Positions 49,801-61,517 of a DNA stretch of 64,000 nt are shown in pieces. Within the stretch, counting starts at the first letter, position 1, and each line of letters opens with the position of its first letter. The notes beneath the pieces are model-generated. The model had not been told where the DNA came from, did no database searches, and was given only the letters and a program-made list of their open reading frames with translations. Origin of the DNA: Trametopsis cervina (Eukaryota > Basidiomycota > Agaricomycetes > Polyporales > Irpicaceae); the NCBI GenBank assembly GCA_022385755.1, contig MU278369.1:411675-475674 (forward strand), read 5' to 3'. Made by a program: the position numbers and the translations under genes.

Positions 49801-50249
49801 GCATGCCGTTTCGGGCAACGCTCTAGCCGCGCCCTCCTGGCCAGTCATGCGGCGAGGTCTTAGATGCAGGGAACGGTCGGGGCACTTGCGCCACCGGGTC
49901 ACCGTTGGGCACACGTAAACATTCGACATGAGCTTGTTTGACGGGCTCGTACCTTGTGCTCCAAGGGCGTGGGCCGAGGCCCCGTGCATCGCGAATGAAC
50001 TCTACGCAAAGTTTTTTTGAAATGTGGGACGCGGTGCGTACGGCCAGCCGACGTGAAGTGCATGTATGCGTTCTTGGGCAATGGATGACGGTCTTTGCGC
50101 CCCGCCCGAGCGTACTCGCACTCGCCGAAGATCGCCGCCCCGTCCGCAATTGACAGGACCCGTTCATCCGATTTTCTTTGACCTCATCGACCATCTATCT
50201 GTCCCCTGGCACAGCACAATCGGCTGAACGGCGTATCGCCCTTCGCCTC
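46863..50249. other. Gene-poor region, upstream of the GATA factor
   Basis: No frame has a recognisable domain. The sequence is GC-rich, with pyrimidine tracts, short tandem duplications and many overlapping shadow frames on both strands. The first 1-2 kb probably contain a long 5' leader and promoter of the GATA factor, as is common for fungal regulators. No tRNA-like or rRNA-like sequence was noticed. Confidence 0.5.
48221..48265. repeat. Three-unit 15-base tandem repeat
   Basis: AGATTCCGTCTGTGC, AGATTCCGTCTGGGT and AGATTCCGTCCTAGC follow each other without a gap. The first ten bases are invariant. It is not inside a supported gene. Confidence 0.9.
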
Positions 50250-50990
50250 GTCCGCCGCATCCCTCAAACACCAGGCTCATCTGCGTCCCCGTCGTACCTG
50301 CACGCCGACCGCTCGAACGCTCGCCACTGTGGCTCATGCGCCACCGGCATTTCTAGATCGTCGTGCCCACGGTACACAACGCCGGTTCGTCATTTAGTTT
50401 AATAACCTTCGCGGGAACGCTGGCCTATCACTGTCGCTCGCGCTATCAGCCATCTCTGCTGATTTGTTGGCGGTCAACGAGGATACAGTAAGTAATGGTA
50501 ATCGACGCGTGTTTGGGTAAGTCGTCTGCGTTTTGTGGATGTGCTGGTGAACTCATCTAGTGATAGTGATCCTACAAGCAATGATGAAAATGATACTGCG
50601 TTGCATCGTTCGCAGCATTCTCCCCAGACCTCGCCGTACCCGTCATACTCGCACGCAGACCCGAACAACCATCGGTGTCTTTAGATCGTCGTCCGCGCGT
50701 TCACCTCGCCGGTTGGTTCGCTATCTCGTTTAATAACCTTGGCGGTCAGCGCATCAGTATCATCCATCTGCTGTTGGGTGTTGCCTGTTGGCGGTCAATG
50801 AGCATAAGTAATCGACGGGGTAAGCCGTGTACTCTCTATGATGTGCTCGTGAACCCAAACTCAGCTCATCCATCTAGGCGACCAACGCAGATTTGGGTGA
50901 GCCGGCTACCGTTCGCAGCTGTGTCGCCGATGTCCTCAGCTCAGTTCATCCATCTGGTGATACAACAGGCAATGTTTGGGTAAGCCGTCT
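50250..50990. repeat. Degenerate direct duplication, ~310-340 base period
   Basis: Two diverged copies in the same orientation. Shared anchors in the same order are TAGATCGTCGT (50354 and 50692), GTTTAATAACCTT (50397 and 50728), TTGGCGGTCAA (50467 and 50788) and TAATCGACG (about 50499 and 50809). The period falls from 338 to 310 because of indels. A partial third copy may follow, with TTTGGGTAAGCCG near 50976 and TTCATCCATCT. It is noncoding as far as I can see. Confidence 0.75.
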
Positions 50991-51490
50991 ATACTTCCCA
51001 TGCGTCGTCGACTGAACTGAACTCATCCATCTAATGATACCACCAGCCGCGTTGGATACCGACACCCCCAGCAACTGCACCACTCAACTCTATCTCCTGC
51101 GAATGATGCACCCATCCCATCGCACTCATCCCACTCGCGCGCCCAACCCCTCCTTCCCCTTCTCCTTCTCCACCTTCTGTTCTGTTCTTTCTGACGAACT
51201 CATGCACCCCAACACAACAAAACATCACCTCACCGCCCCACATCATCATCAGTGACAACCAACCCTCATCTCATCACGCACCGTCCGCGCCTGCCATGCC
51301 ATGCCTGCCTGCCTCCCTCCATTCGCATTTGGATTTGGGTTTGGCATTTGGCATATCCAACAGAACGGAAAGCGGTGCAGCGCGATGGCGCGATGGTGCC
51401 ATGTGGCCCCATCCATCATTCCCCGTGCATTTTCCAATGTATGTCTGTCTGGCCACGTTCGTCTCGATTACACTATCCTCGTCTCGCACT

Positions 51491-51530
51491 CAGACGGTCA
51501 GACGGTCGTACGGTCGGACGGTCGGACGAT
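51491..51530. repeat. Five-unit 8-base minisatellite
   Basis: Five consecutive octamers: CAGACGGT twice, then CGTACGGT, CGGACGGT and CGGACGAT. It lies just before the larger tandem array. Confidence 0.93.
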
Positions 51531-51539
51531 AAGCACTGG

Positions 51540-54500
51540 GACTGGACAGAATTTTTTTTCTTTCTTTCCGATCGGGGTTCGCGCGCGCGCGGGGACGATA
51601 ACGAAAAACGGAAACTAAAAAACGAACTAGGGCCAGGGACAGGGAAAGGGGTGGTCGGCGTCCTTGGTTTTCCCAACACACGTACAAGCACCCTGAGCCC
51701 GCGCGCCCCACCCACCGACCGCTTTTCCTTTTCTTTTTCAAACGCCTCCGTTCTACGTTCCTCTTCCTGCCCAGGAAACGCGTTTCCTCTATTTATTTTC
51801 ATCAGGGGCGAGAGGCTCTGCGCTATGGAGGTGGGAGATGGAAATGTGACGGTTGTTCGTTGCAGGAGCTGGGGCGTATTGGAATATCCAACCACGAAGA
51901 AGAAGAAGGGTGTGTTGTGGTGCCCCTTGTTTCCTGGGGACAAGCCTTCGTAGCTCGAATGCGAAATGTGCCGCCTTACACGGGAGTCGTGCGCGGCTTG
52001 TCATACGAAAGCAGTCGCGTCTGTGGTCACTGCAGGTGTGCTAGTAGTCCGGGAAGACCGCATCACCCGCAAGGCCTTGTCTTACGCCCGCCCGACTTGC
52101 CATGTCTTCGCTTCACAGAGTGAAAGGGACACCCAGCAATATTCCCCGAGAATGAATCACGGCTAGGAAGCAAGCACAACGTTGCCTCAAACACCGCTTG
52201 TTCTCCCAGCACAAGCGCACTCTGAAGTTCCTTTAGAAACACTCGGCTCGCATGTCTCTGTTCCCTCCTGCTCAAGAAAGGCATTTTCGAGTCCCCGAAC
52301 CGTCTCATGCCGTTTGCCCAAGGGGATAGCTCGGAGCGAGAAAGACGTAAAATAAAACCGCACAGCGCAACTACCCGGTTTGTTGTCAACAGGACGGCTC
52401 GTCCCTAGAATTTAGAAACGCAGGAGCGCCATTCCCCCGTTTGTTCCCCGGTACCAGCTCGAACGCCCCGCTTTACACGGGCTTTCGACTTGGACGCGCG
52501 GTCGGTGTACGAAAGTAGTTTTGGGTGTGGGTGGTACAGGTGCGTTTTTGGGTCCGGGAAGAGTAAGGGATTGTTTGGGCTTTGTCTTACACACGGCTTT
52601 CTATGCAGATGTTTTTCGCTACGACGCGTCGAAGCATCGTTCTCAAGTTTTCCTCGCGAATGGAACGCGGCTATGAAGCACGACGTAACCTCAAGACCGA
52701 ATTATTTCCCAACATAATCATAATCCATCCATTTACCACGTCCGTGTCGGTGCATCGATTACGGTACCATCCTTCTCCTCCAGCCGCGCAGACGCTAGGA
52801 TTGCGCAGGATATTTTCTTTCCGATCGGGGTTCTTCGCGGCGACATAACATAACGAAAACAAAGGAGAAGAAGAAGGCGGAGGGTCTCTCGGCGTCTTTG
52901 TTTTCGCCGCAAGCACACCCTGATGCTGAGTCGCTCTCTGCACCCATCTTACCAAACTCAAGAACCTCTACTTTCTCTACTTGCTCAGGAAACCCATTCC
53001 CTCGATATATCAGCGTTTGGCTGGGTGAGAGGCTGGGTGATTCAATCTGTGTGGGAGGGATGGGAACAGGACGGCGCGCAGTAACGCAACGCAACGCAAC
53101 TGACTGGCTGTTCTCAACAGAACTGTTGGTCTCTGACATCCAGCGTATGTCTTTGTTCCCCGGTAACAGCTCAGACGCGCCGCTTTGCGCGGATTTCACG
53201 CGCGGTCGGCCAACGAAAGCGGTCATGTTTGCCACAGGACCATATTTCGCAAAGGTCTTTCCCTACACCCGCCATGTAGAAATTTACGCTTTAAACCTTC
53301 AACGCACCATTCCCAACTTGTTATTCCATCGCGGAGGAATCACGGCTAGGAAGTCCAACATAGCCTCAAAGCCCACCGCTTGTTGTTCGCAACACAGGCA
53401 TACCCTGAGACCGTCTATCAACGCGATGCCCGTACGTCCGCCATTCTCATCTTCTCGGGTACGGCGTTCCGTGTCCTCAAATCGTCCCATGGCGCCCACT
53501 TGGTTGATCGCCTCGGAGCGAGGACGATGGAGGAACCAGCGTGCAGCAACGCAACTGACCGCTCTGTTCTCAACAGTACGGCTGGTCCCTATCGCCGAGC
53601 GCTTTCTCCTCTTCTTTCCCGGTAACAGCTCAAACGCGCCGCTTTACATGGGCTCGGGGTTCATGCGCGATTGACATACGAATACAGTTGTTTTTGCGGC
53701 CACCAGAGGCGTGTTTGTGGGTATGGGAAGACCACATCTCACATGAGGCATTGTCATTCAACCGGCCTGCCGTCCAGTAATTTTTTCGCTTCGAAACTGC
53801 AAGATATCATTCTCAAAAATTTCCCTCACTTCACTTCAAGGTGTCCACGCGCTCCTTTCCCATCTTCCTTCGCGGACGTATCGCGGCAAGAAAGCACAAT
53901 ATACATCTGGAAGGCGTGTCGTTTCTTCCATCGCTCCAGGGCGACAGACTCGGGGTGATGACGATGGAAACAAAATGGCACAACGCAACTGGCCAGTCTG
54001 TTCTCAACAGAACGGCTCGTCCCCGATATCCAGCTACGCAGGAGCGCTTTCCCCCTTGTTCCTCGGTAACAGCCCAAACGCACCGCTTTACACGGGCTCG
54101 GATTTTACGCGCGATGGCCATACAGGTGCAGTCGGGTCTATCGCCGCTACAGGCGCATTTTGAGGTCCGGAACGAATGCAGGACTCTGTGGCCCTTGTCT
54201 TACACCCAGCTTGCTGTGTATCAATTTTCGCGTAAAGACCACTCTCAAATTTTCCGCTCGCGGATGAATCACTGCTAGCCAGTACAACATACACCTCAAA
54301 AACCCCTTCTCCTCCCTACCCAAGCGCGCTCTGAAGCCATCTATAAACACTCGCACCTCTCCGCTCTCTCCTGGTCGGAAAGGCCTTTCGTTTCCTCAAA
54401 ACGTCCCACGGCGTTTACCGGGTGAGAGTCTGGGTGATAGACTCAAGCGAGAAAGATGGGAAGAACAGCGCGCAGCAATGTAGCGCAACTGATCGGTCTG

Positions 54501-54815
54501 TTCTCAACAGGACGGTGGTCCCTAAATCCATCGGTGTTCCCACCGTACGCCCTTGTTCCGCGATAGCAGCTCAGACGCGCCGCCTTACATCGGTTCCCAT
54601 TTTATGCGCGACCTGCATACGAATGCATCTTTGTGCGGCCGGAACGACGGCAGGACCAAAAGGCCTTCTTCTACACCCGGCTTGCCATGTAGAAGTTTTT
54701 GTTTGTTTTCGCTTCGAAGCATAACTCCCCAGCTTCTTCCTCTAGCGTGTATCACGGCCTGGAAGTGCAATATAATCTCAATGACCACTGCACCGACCGA
54801 ACAGTATAAGTGATA
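51540..54815. repeat. Array of six diverged ~480-base tandem repeats
   Basis: The anchor CCGCTTTACACGGG (or close variants) occurs at 51971, 52468, 53180, 53639, 54083 and 54580, spaced 497, 712, 459, 444 and 497 bases. Around it every unit keeps the same order: TCTCAACAGAACGGCTCGTC (unclear in unit one), a TTCCCCGGTAACAGCTC block, the anchor, GTCTTACACCCGGCTTGCC, and ATGAATCACGGCTAGGAAG, with substitutions. A second module beginning TTTCTTTCCGATCGGGGTTC occurs at ~51549 and ~52812 (1.26 kb apart), explains the long 712-base spacing and hints at a higher-order unit. Frames inside (up to 258 codons, 52898-53674) differ in frame between units, so coding is unlikely. I recognise no known transposon. 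Confidence 0.85.
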
Positions 54816-57750
54816 TACTGATGCAGTATAACGGCGGTATTGTATCAATAACCGGACCAGTAATGTTGGGTCACGGCTGTTGGCGCACTCGCTGGTGAAA
54901 CGCGTGATGGGCACTCGCATGCACCACCTACCCTGCTCTGAGCAGACGGTGAGAGTATCTGGACTCGTAGTTCTGGTGCACGATCCAGGGGAAGGAGCCT
55001 GAAGCCCTGCGGTTTATTTGCAAGACAATTTGGCCGCGTTTGACAGGTTGAAAGGCGAGGAAATATTGTACAGGGTGGTGTGAGACGGTATGTTCCACAA
55101 AACTCCACGCATATGGCATATGTCTTATTTGCAAGAGCTAAAATTAATCGGTACACATCAGAGGCTGGGTTATTCCCAGTATCGTGTCCTGGCACCGACG
55201 TTGACCACGTAGCTTTGGGGTGATGCTTTCATCATATCTCTATGAAGGCTGCAACGCGTCGAGGAGCTATAGGCGAATCGTGGTCAAAAGGTGATCTGCC
55301 ACTGTTACACTGCCGACCGTTCCCGCTCAGTATCCCACAAGCCCTGCTTCGACTATCGTCCGAGTCAGCCTGCCATTCAACTGAATGCGCAATTGACTGG
55401 ATCTCATATACCTGCGAAACACAGAAGACTAAGCTCGGTCGACCGTCCCACATCCGCCGACTCCGAGCGGCGGACATCTCGGGCCTACTTGACTCTCGGA
55501 TATGTATCGACTTCTGGATCACGGCTAGGGCAGCACCTCATCTGATAGCCTCGCTCGTGGAGGTCCGATCCGCTGAGACGCTTCATAGTCCCAATCTGCG
55601 GCTCCGTCGAACTATTCGTCGTCAGATCCAGCAATGAAGCTCGATAAGACGGAATGTTTTAGGTGGTCAAGACGAGAAGATAGTAGCCGTACTAGTGATT
55701 GTCGCATTCGCCGTTCCTTGTTGGTGAAGCGTGTGCAACAAAGTTGTAAAAAGCACCACGTGAACATTTATTCTTCGAATACACACCTGAGGGACCCATA
55801 CTGCATTTCGCGCAAAAACAGCTTTCCTTGCCGTTTTGATACAGACTGGTGAATTTGCGCTCGTTGATTTGTTCTCCTTGCTGTCACGTTCTATAGGCTC
55901 GGGACTGCAATGGCCCTATGACAGTGCAGTCGAACTGCTTGAATTCTAGAGTGATTCGAATGTGAGAAGCGACATAATTAACGTTAGACCACATAGCTTA
56001 GTAAATTGACTGGACATACCATACGTGAATTTCTTTAACACAGGTCCCATTTTGTTGGGCGCGTGCCAAGAGGAGCACGCAACCGTTGTAGGGATTCGTG
56101 GATGATAAACTTGAAACGGGTACTAGATCGTGCTGTGAGTACGAGCCAGTCAAACAAAGGAGACTGTACGTCGAGCTTTCAGCCTGACGCAATATCGCTA
56201 TTAATTGCAAGGGGGATTGCGCCCATTACATTGGGATCCAGCGCAAAAAGTCGTGCAAAGGAATTTCTGGTCGGTGTATGAGACCCCCCAAATAACATCG
56301 ACTGCATCAAGCGATGTGTCTAGTATTTCCATGAGATTCAAATATTAAATATTATATGCCGTCATGGATGCTACATACCTGCAATGGTGACATATAAGGC
56401 TGTGCACCGAAACGCAAGACTCCCATAACACATGTACACAAGAAACTCGGGAGCTGCAGGTATCGCATTGCGTTAACGATCGCAACAAGGATTTTCTAGA
56501 GAAGAATAGGTCAACGAGCCTTTGTAGCGTCATGGTACCGAAACAAGCAACGCTGTCAGCTCATACTTGGCTGTAAATGACTGCAGTCTGACTGCACCCG
56601 AGCGGTGGTAACGTTAGGCCGTCCTACAGTCACTTAAGCTCGAAAGATAATGATTATGCAGCCGACAATACGTTACACTTTCGAAGACAGCTATCACCAA
56701 AGTGAAACCGTCTTCTCGAGTTTCAGCTCCATTGGGTCCCTTCCGTAGTTGACGCGAATGCAAATGACCATGCCCCTCATGTATTAGCGATTATGAACAT
56801 TTTAGGGCAACTTCGTGAAGCCCTATCCGCTGGGAAGACGACGACGATGAGATGTCAGCCGATAGACATCAAGAAGAAAATGGTACACGCACAGTTCTGC
56901 AGTGCCACTTTCTCGTACACCCAGATTCTCGTACACGTATGTTCTCGCATGGACTTGTACACCTAGTGAGCCCCAGATCGTGGGATGTAGCTTGAACAGG
57001 CCTGTAGAGAGCATTTTTGGTTGAAAGCCTGAGCGGGATCGCAATCTAGATTTATATTTAACGTTGCAGCTAGCGTGCAGACAGTTCGGGACGTTCAACG
57101 ACGTACCATCCATCCGCTTGGGCACGGAATACATCAGCTTACCCGAACGTCAGACACTCGCCAAGGACTCTACCATCTAAATCCAACATGCCCAATGTTC
57201 CTGGACAAGTCAATGAGGTCGTCAAAGAACGTGACACTACGGTTCGCATAAAGATATGACGACATCGGGCGCTTGCGAGAATTAAACTAACATACTCGAA
57301 CATACTGGCGTAACTTCAGGGATAGAAAGCTATGCTGAACTTCCGAGAGCGCGAAAGGAACACAGATGGATTCAACTACAATGCTGCACAGCGTCTTGTG
57401 TTGGCATTCAGCGCTGCTGCACTTCTAACCTACCGTTGCTCAGTACTGCGGATCGGCATTACCCAGTGCGCGTGCCGATAGCGGCACAGCACAGGCTCGG
57501 CGCTCTACCGCTATGGCGGCGGCCGCCCAGCTTTCTCCTTCGTCCCTTACTTATCCCTTGTTCCACTACTTATCCTTTCCGTGGCTCATTTCCACGACTT
57601 TCCTGGGTTCTGCCAGTCGCTCGTGGACGTGAGAGCATCGCAGCGCAAGGGGGCCAACAGCATCGGCTCGACAATTGCCGATAACTTCCAGACGCAGTGC
57701 AGCCCTTATAACTACTAACTCGCAGTCCAATCCCAGCCATCTCCCTCGTA
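54816..57750. other. Intergenic, no gene recognised
   Basis: About 2.9 kb between the tandem array and RHO2. A 131-codon ATG-initiated frame at 55242-55637 (+) and a ~100-codon minus-strand frame at 56823-57134 lack motifs, and I do not call them genes. The last ~250 bases before RHO2 are pyrimidine-rich and contain the likely promoter. Confidence 0.5.
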
Positions 57751-59104
57751 ATGTCCTCACAGTCACCGGTACGCATTATGTCTTAAACGCAAATATCTAT
57801 ACTCATTTGCCCCTGGATATCTCAGATTCGACGGAAGCTCGTCATCGTCGGCGACGGTGCGTACCTTATTGGAATGTACGCGTTATGTGCTCATCGTGCA
57901 ATGTCTTCCTAGGTGCATGTGGCAAGACATCCCTCTTGTGCTCCTTTGCACTGGGCGAGTTTCCAAAGGAATACGTGAGTCCTCGTTTTGCTTACCCGAC
58001 ATTTTCCCGCTTCCAGCCTACCAAGACGTGTTTTCGTGTACGCGTACGCATCCACTGACGGCGTTTATCTTTATATGGAGATAGCAACCGAGTGCGTCTC
58101 GCTCCTCTCACTGAATATCCGGTGCTCACCAACTGCATTCTGGTCGTACAGCAATATTTGAGAATTACGTTGCCGAAATCAGACTTGATGGAAAGCCAGT
58201 CCAACTGGCCTTATGGGATACAGCGTACGTTCTTCTCATATCCCATCTCGTTCTACCTATCCATTGCTTCACTGCCCTTTGAGCTGTGCATCTCTTTACA
58301 CCGTCACGTTTGCCTGAATTACTTCACTGTGGTATTGCCACTGTCCCTCCTTCTCATTTCCTTCCTGAAAGCTGTGCATATTCGATGCTAACTATTTTTC
58401 ATTGTCTGCAGTGGACAAGAAGAATACGAGGTGTGTGTACCCCTGCCTGTCCCGAGACCAACCAGTCTCTGACGGCTTGGTCCGATCTTTGACCTCTGAT
58501 GCACTACGATCATAACGCTATATTTAGCGACTACGACCAATGTCATATTCCAAATCGCACGTCGTCCTCATAGCATTCGCTATTGACACTCCCGATTCTC
58601 TCGACAACGTCTCAGTCAAGGTAAGCCCATCGAATATTCGTGCGACTCGTGGCTCATACTCTCTCACTCGGCAGTGGATAGAGGAAGTACGGTCAATATG
58701 TGGCTCACAAATTCCTGTGATACTGGTCGGCTGCAAATCCGATCTCCGTCCGGCGCCGTCCCATCCATCGTTCACAAACTTTGTATCTCGCGAGCAGGCG
58801 GAACGCATTGCACAACAGATCGGCGCACGCGCGTACAAAGAGTGCTCCGCCCTTAAGATTGAGGGCGTCGACGACGTGTTTGAGGCTGCAACCAGAGCAA
58901 GCATGCTCATGCGGGAAGGTGTGCCTACACATGGTATGTGACATCTACGGCCATGTTGCCCGCAATGTAGACGCTGACTGCGGTTTGCCTCTGGGTGTAG
59001 TGGGCTCAGGGGGTGGCTCGCTAGGCGGAAGCCATCGGCGTGGTAACAGCAGAGGCGGCGACCAGGACTGGGAAGGGCAAAAGGGGTGTTGTATCATATT
59101 ATAA
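57751..59104 (+). CDS. RHO2: Rho-family small GTPase, Rho2 type
   Basis: Membrane-anchored GTP switch in cell wall integrity and actin-based polarity. Nine exons: 57751-57768, 57826-57856, 57913-57974, 58085-58091, 58152-58224, 58412-58430, 58528-58620, 58675-58933, 59001-59104 (221 aa). Motifs in order: IRRKLVIVGDGACGKTSLL (P-loop), effector region EYQPTIFENYV, WDTAGQEEYERLRP (switch II), a Rho insert region, VGCKSDLR (in place of the usual NKxD/TKxD base motif, a common Rho variant), and ECSALKIEGVDDVFEAATR. The end is Gly/Ser/Arg-rich followed by GCCIIL, a CAAX box with leucine (geranylgeranylation) and a preceding cysteine for palmitoylation. YERLRPMSYSKSH and CCIIL favour Rho2 over Rho1, Rho3 and Rho4. 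Exon 4 is only seven bases. Confidence 0.93.
58085..58091 (+). other. RHO2: Seven-base microexon of RHO2
   Basis: CAACCGA flanked by AG upstream (58083-58084) and GTGCGT downstream. It is needed to read EY-QPT-IFENYV across exons 3 and 5. Joining exon 3 directly to exon 5 would lose the PT of the invariant PT(V/I)FENY effector loop and break the frame. Confidence 0.85.
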
Positions 59105-61517
59105 CCTCTGGCCGGTCGTTCGGTGATTCGGAAACGGACATCAGTTAGACAAGGAGGTGACGGACGATTCAGTGCATGTTCTCCTTTCTCTCATTTCATG
59201 TTCTTTTTGTTTATACTTCCTTTGTTCTCTGTTTTCTGTGCTTGCGGAGTGTGTCATAGACCCATGAACGGACAGCAGACATCTATTTACGTACTGACAC
59301 GCGAATTCTTGATTTTCACTCACTCTTTGAAGTTGCAGCCGCTATCTGCCATGGGACTGAGCACGCCCTCATCTTTCGGTATTCACATGGAGGTTTCAGA
59401 TGACGAGGTTCTGTGGTATTCAGCTTTTTCCATGGGCTCTGAGACGCGTATCTGACTACTTCAAAGGATAGTAATCACCTTGCGATTTTCTCGGCATTAG
59501 CTCGCTCCACCTCAGACAATTGCAGTCAAGTGAACCAGATATCGCAGCTGTGTTGCCAGCGTTGAGCAGCAGAGGACTGAGCTTCCAATTCTTGCTACGT
59601 TTATATCTCACGAGTCGGTGGAATAGCTTCGGCGGAGTGCAGTGGACGGTCTCAAATTGATTTCGTAGCAACGACATGCAGATTCACCTAGCATAAGATA
59701 CGCGCGTCGGGCAGCCATCATCAGCAGCGATGAACGGCTCTCTACAACCTCAGATGCTGAGCAAGGTCATGCGCACTGTGCTTCAAAATTGTCATATTGG
59801 ATAGCAGGTGGTTGACCTACATCTAGTTTATCAGCCTCCCTTGGTGACCGGTCACTATTGAAAGGACTCAAAGATGGTTCATGTATGAACGTACGCAACC
59901 CACTGTCAGAAACGAGCAGTATAATCTAACCTCTCTTGATTAGAAAGTGCATCAACCACGTTCTCCCCTATTCTATGGAACATGCATCTACAGCCAGTAC
60001 GAGCAAAGCTAATGTATTCATGGCATCGCGTCTAAAAGGATAGATGCCCCGCCACACCGTGGTGTCTACTACATCGTATCAAACACCGACGGATTCGCAG
60101 GCGAGCATCAGCCTTGTCCCCCATAAACATGAAGAAACCGGTGACGGAGCTTGGAGATAGTCTGACTCTCTCGAAGCGTGCACACGTCTCACTACCACTG
60201 GCTTTGAGCATAACGAGGTGCAGCCCACTAACCTTTGTTTTTCTGTACAACTAAACTCCTTTTCTCATCGGAAGATTTATAAGGCGACGGCTGGAGCGCT
60301 GCTTGCCTTCGCGAGAGCGCAGGGTTTTCAGAACCCTCATGACGCTGACCCATGATGTTCACTTCATTCCGACAGATTGTGGCTGGAGACGATATGGAGA
60401 CGATAGCAAGCCGAGTACGTAACCACATTCATTCCTGTGGCTCGCGATCTTCACTCGGTATTAGAATGTCCATTATGCCTTTCGATCAGGCTTACCAATG
60501 GCGTTGCTTGGCTCCTACGGAAGCGACCGTTACCTTAAAGACGGTACAGTTGTCAAAGATACTTAAAACTGACAGAAGATACATGCATGTGGTCTCAAGC
60601 GTAGATTTCTGCGAGAACGTACAGCGTGTTGCATAAAGACTTGGTGCATGTGAGCAATAAATTACGTCTGCTGTGTAGCTCGCAAGACCGTGCTTAAGGA
60701 TCGTCTGTTGTCATATAAAGCAATGCCAGCGGGGGTTAGGCTGAGTACAACGTTACAGAAGTTTTGAGAAACATGGCCGTATCACACAGTACACGGGACA
60801 TCAGGCAGATGCTACAGCGACATTGAATAGCTCAAAACTGCAACGGTGCAGACTTACAGACACATACAAAGGCTATGACGTCATGACTATGATCATTGTC
60901 AACGCAAGATGATCATGAATTTGCGATCATCTCAAGGACGGTCTGCATTTGTTCTTTGTGCACTTGACGAACAACGTCGCATTACACAACGCGCGACAAG
61001 CAACGAGTCGATGTGGGCCTACCCTTCTTGTGTTATCGACTCCGGCACGCTGGAAGTATCTGGAACCCGCGAACATTTCAGCTTCTTCTCGACACCGACA
61101 TTGATGCTGTTCGTGTTCGCTTAGAGCAGCACTCACCCCGACATCAGGTCTTATCCACACTTATGACGCCCTGCATTGCATCTCTCGAGCGAAAATTTTC
61201 TTTCGGGACTGCATGCGAACGTCGAATAACGTGAGGGACCCGCGTCGTACACGTATACTTAGAAGCCCCGGCGTAGCATCATATATCCAGAAGTGAACCC
61301 GATGGCCGCATACAATGGCCGCAGCTTCCGATATTCGCAACGAGTTTGGAGTGATAATTGAGTAATAAATGTCGGGGCAGTTGATTCTCGTGATAAGTAC
61401 ACGTAGCCTGGGCATCTCTAGTCACGGTAGTATACGCTGGTATAATAACATCCACGTCCTTTTGACCTATATTCCCCACATTATACAAGAAGTCCAATAT
61501 GATACACACCTCCTCAC
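59105..61517. other. Intergenic between convergent RHO2 and epoxide hydrolase
   Basis: About 2.4 kb between two stop codons with only short, motif-free frames. The base composition is AT-richer than the flanking genes. I see no tRNA, repeat or transposon signature. Confidence 0.5.

Noticed and set aside
51540..54815. Transposable element (LTR or TIR) explanation for the array
   Set aside because: I found no terminal repeats, target-site duplication, reverse transcriptase or transposase frame.
55242..55637. 131-codon plus-strand frame with ATG
   Set aside because: No motif, low-complexity Arg/Ser composition and an isolated position in the repeat-rich island.
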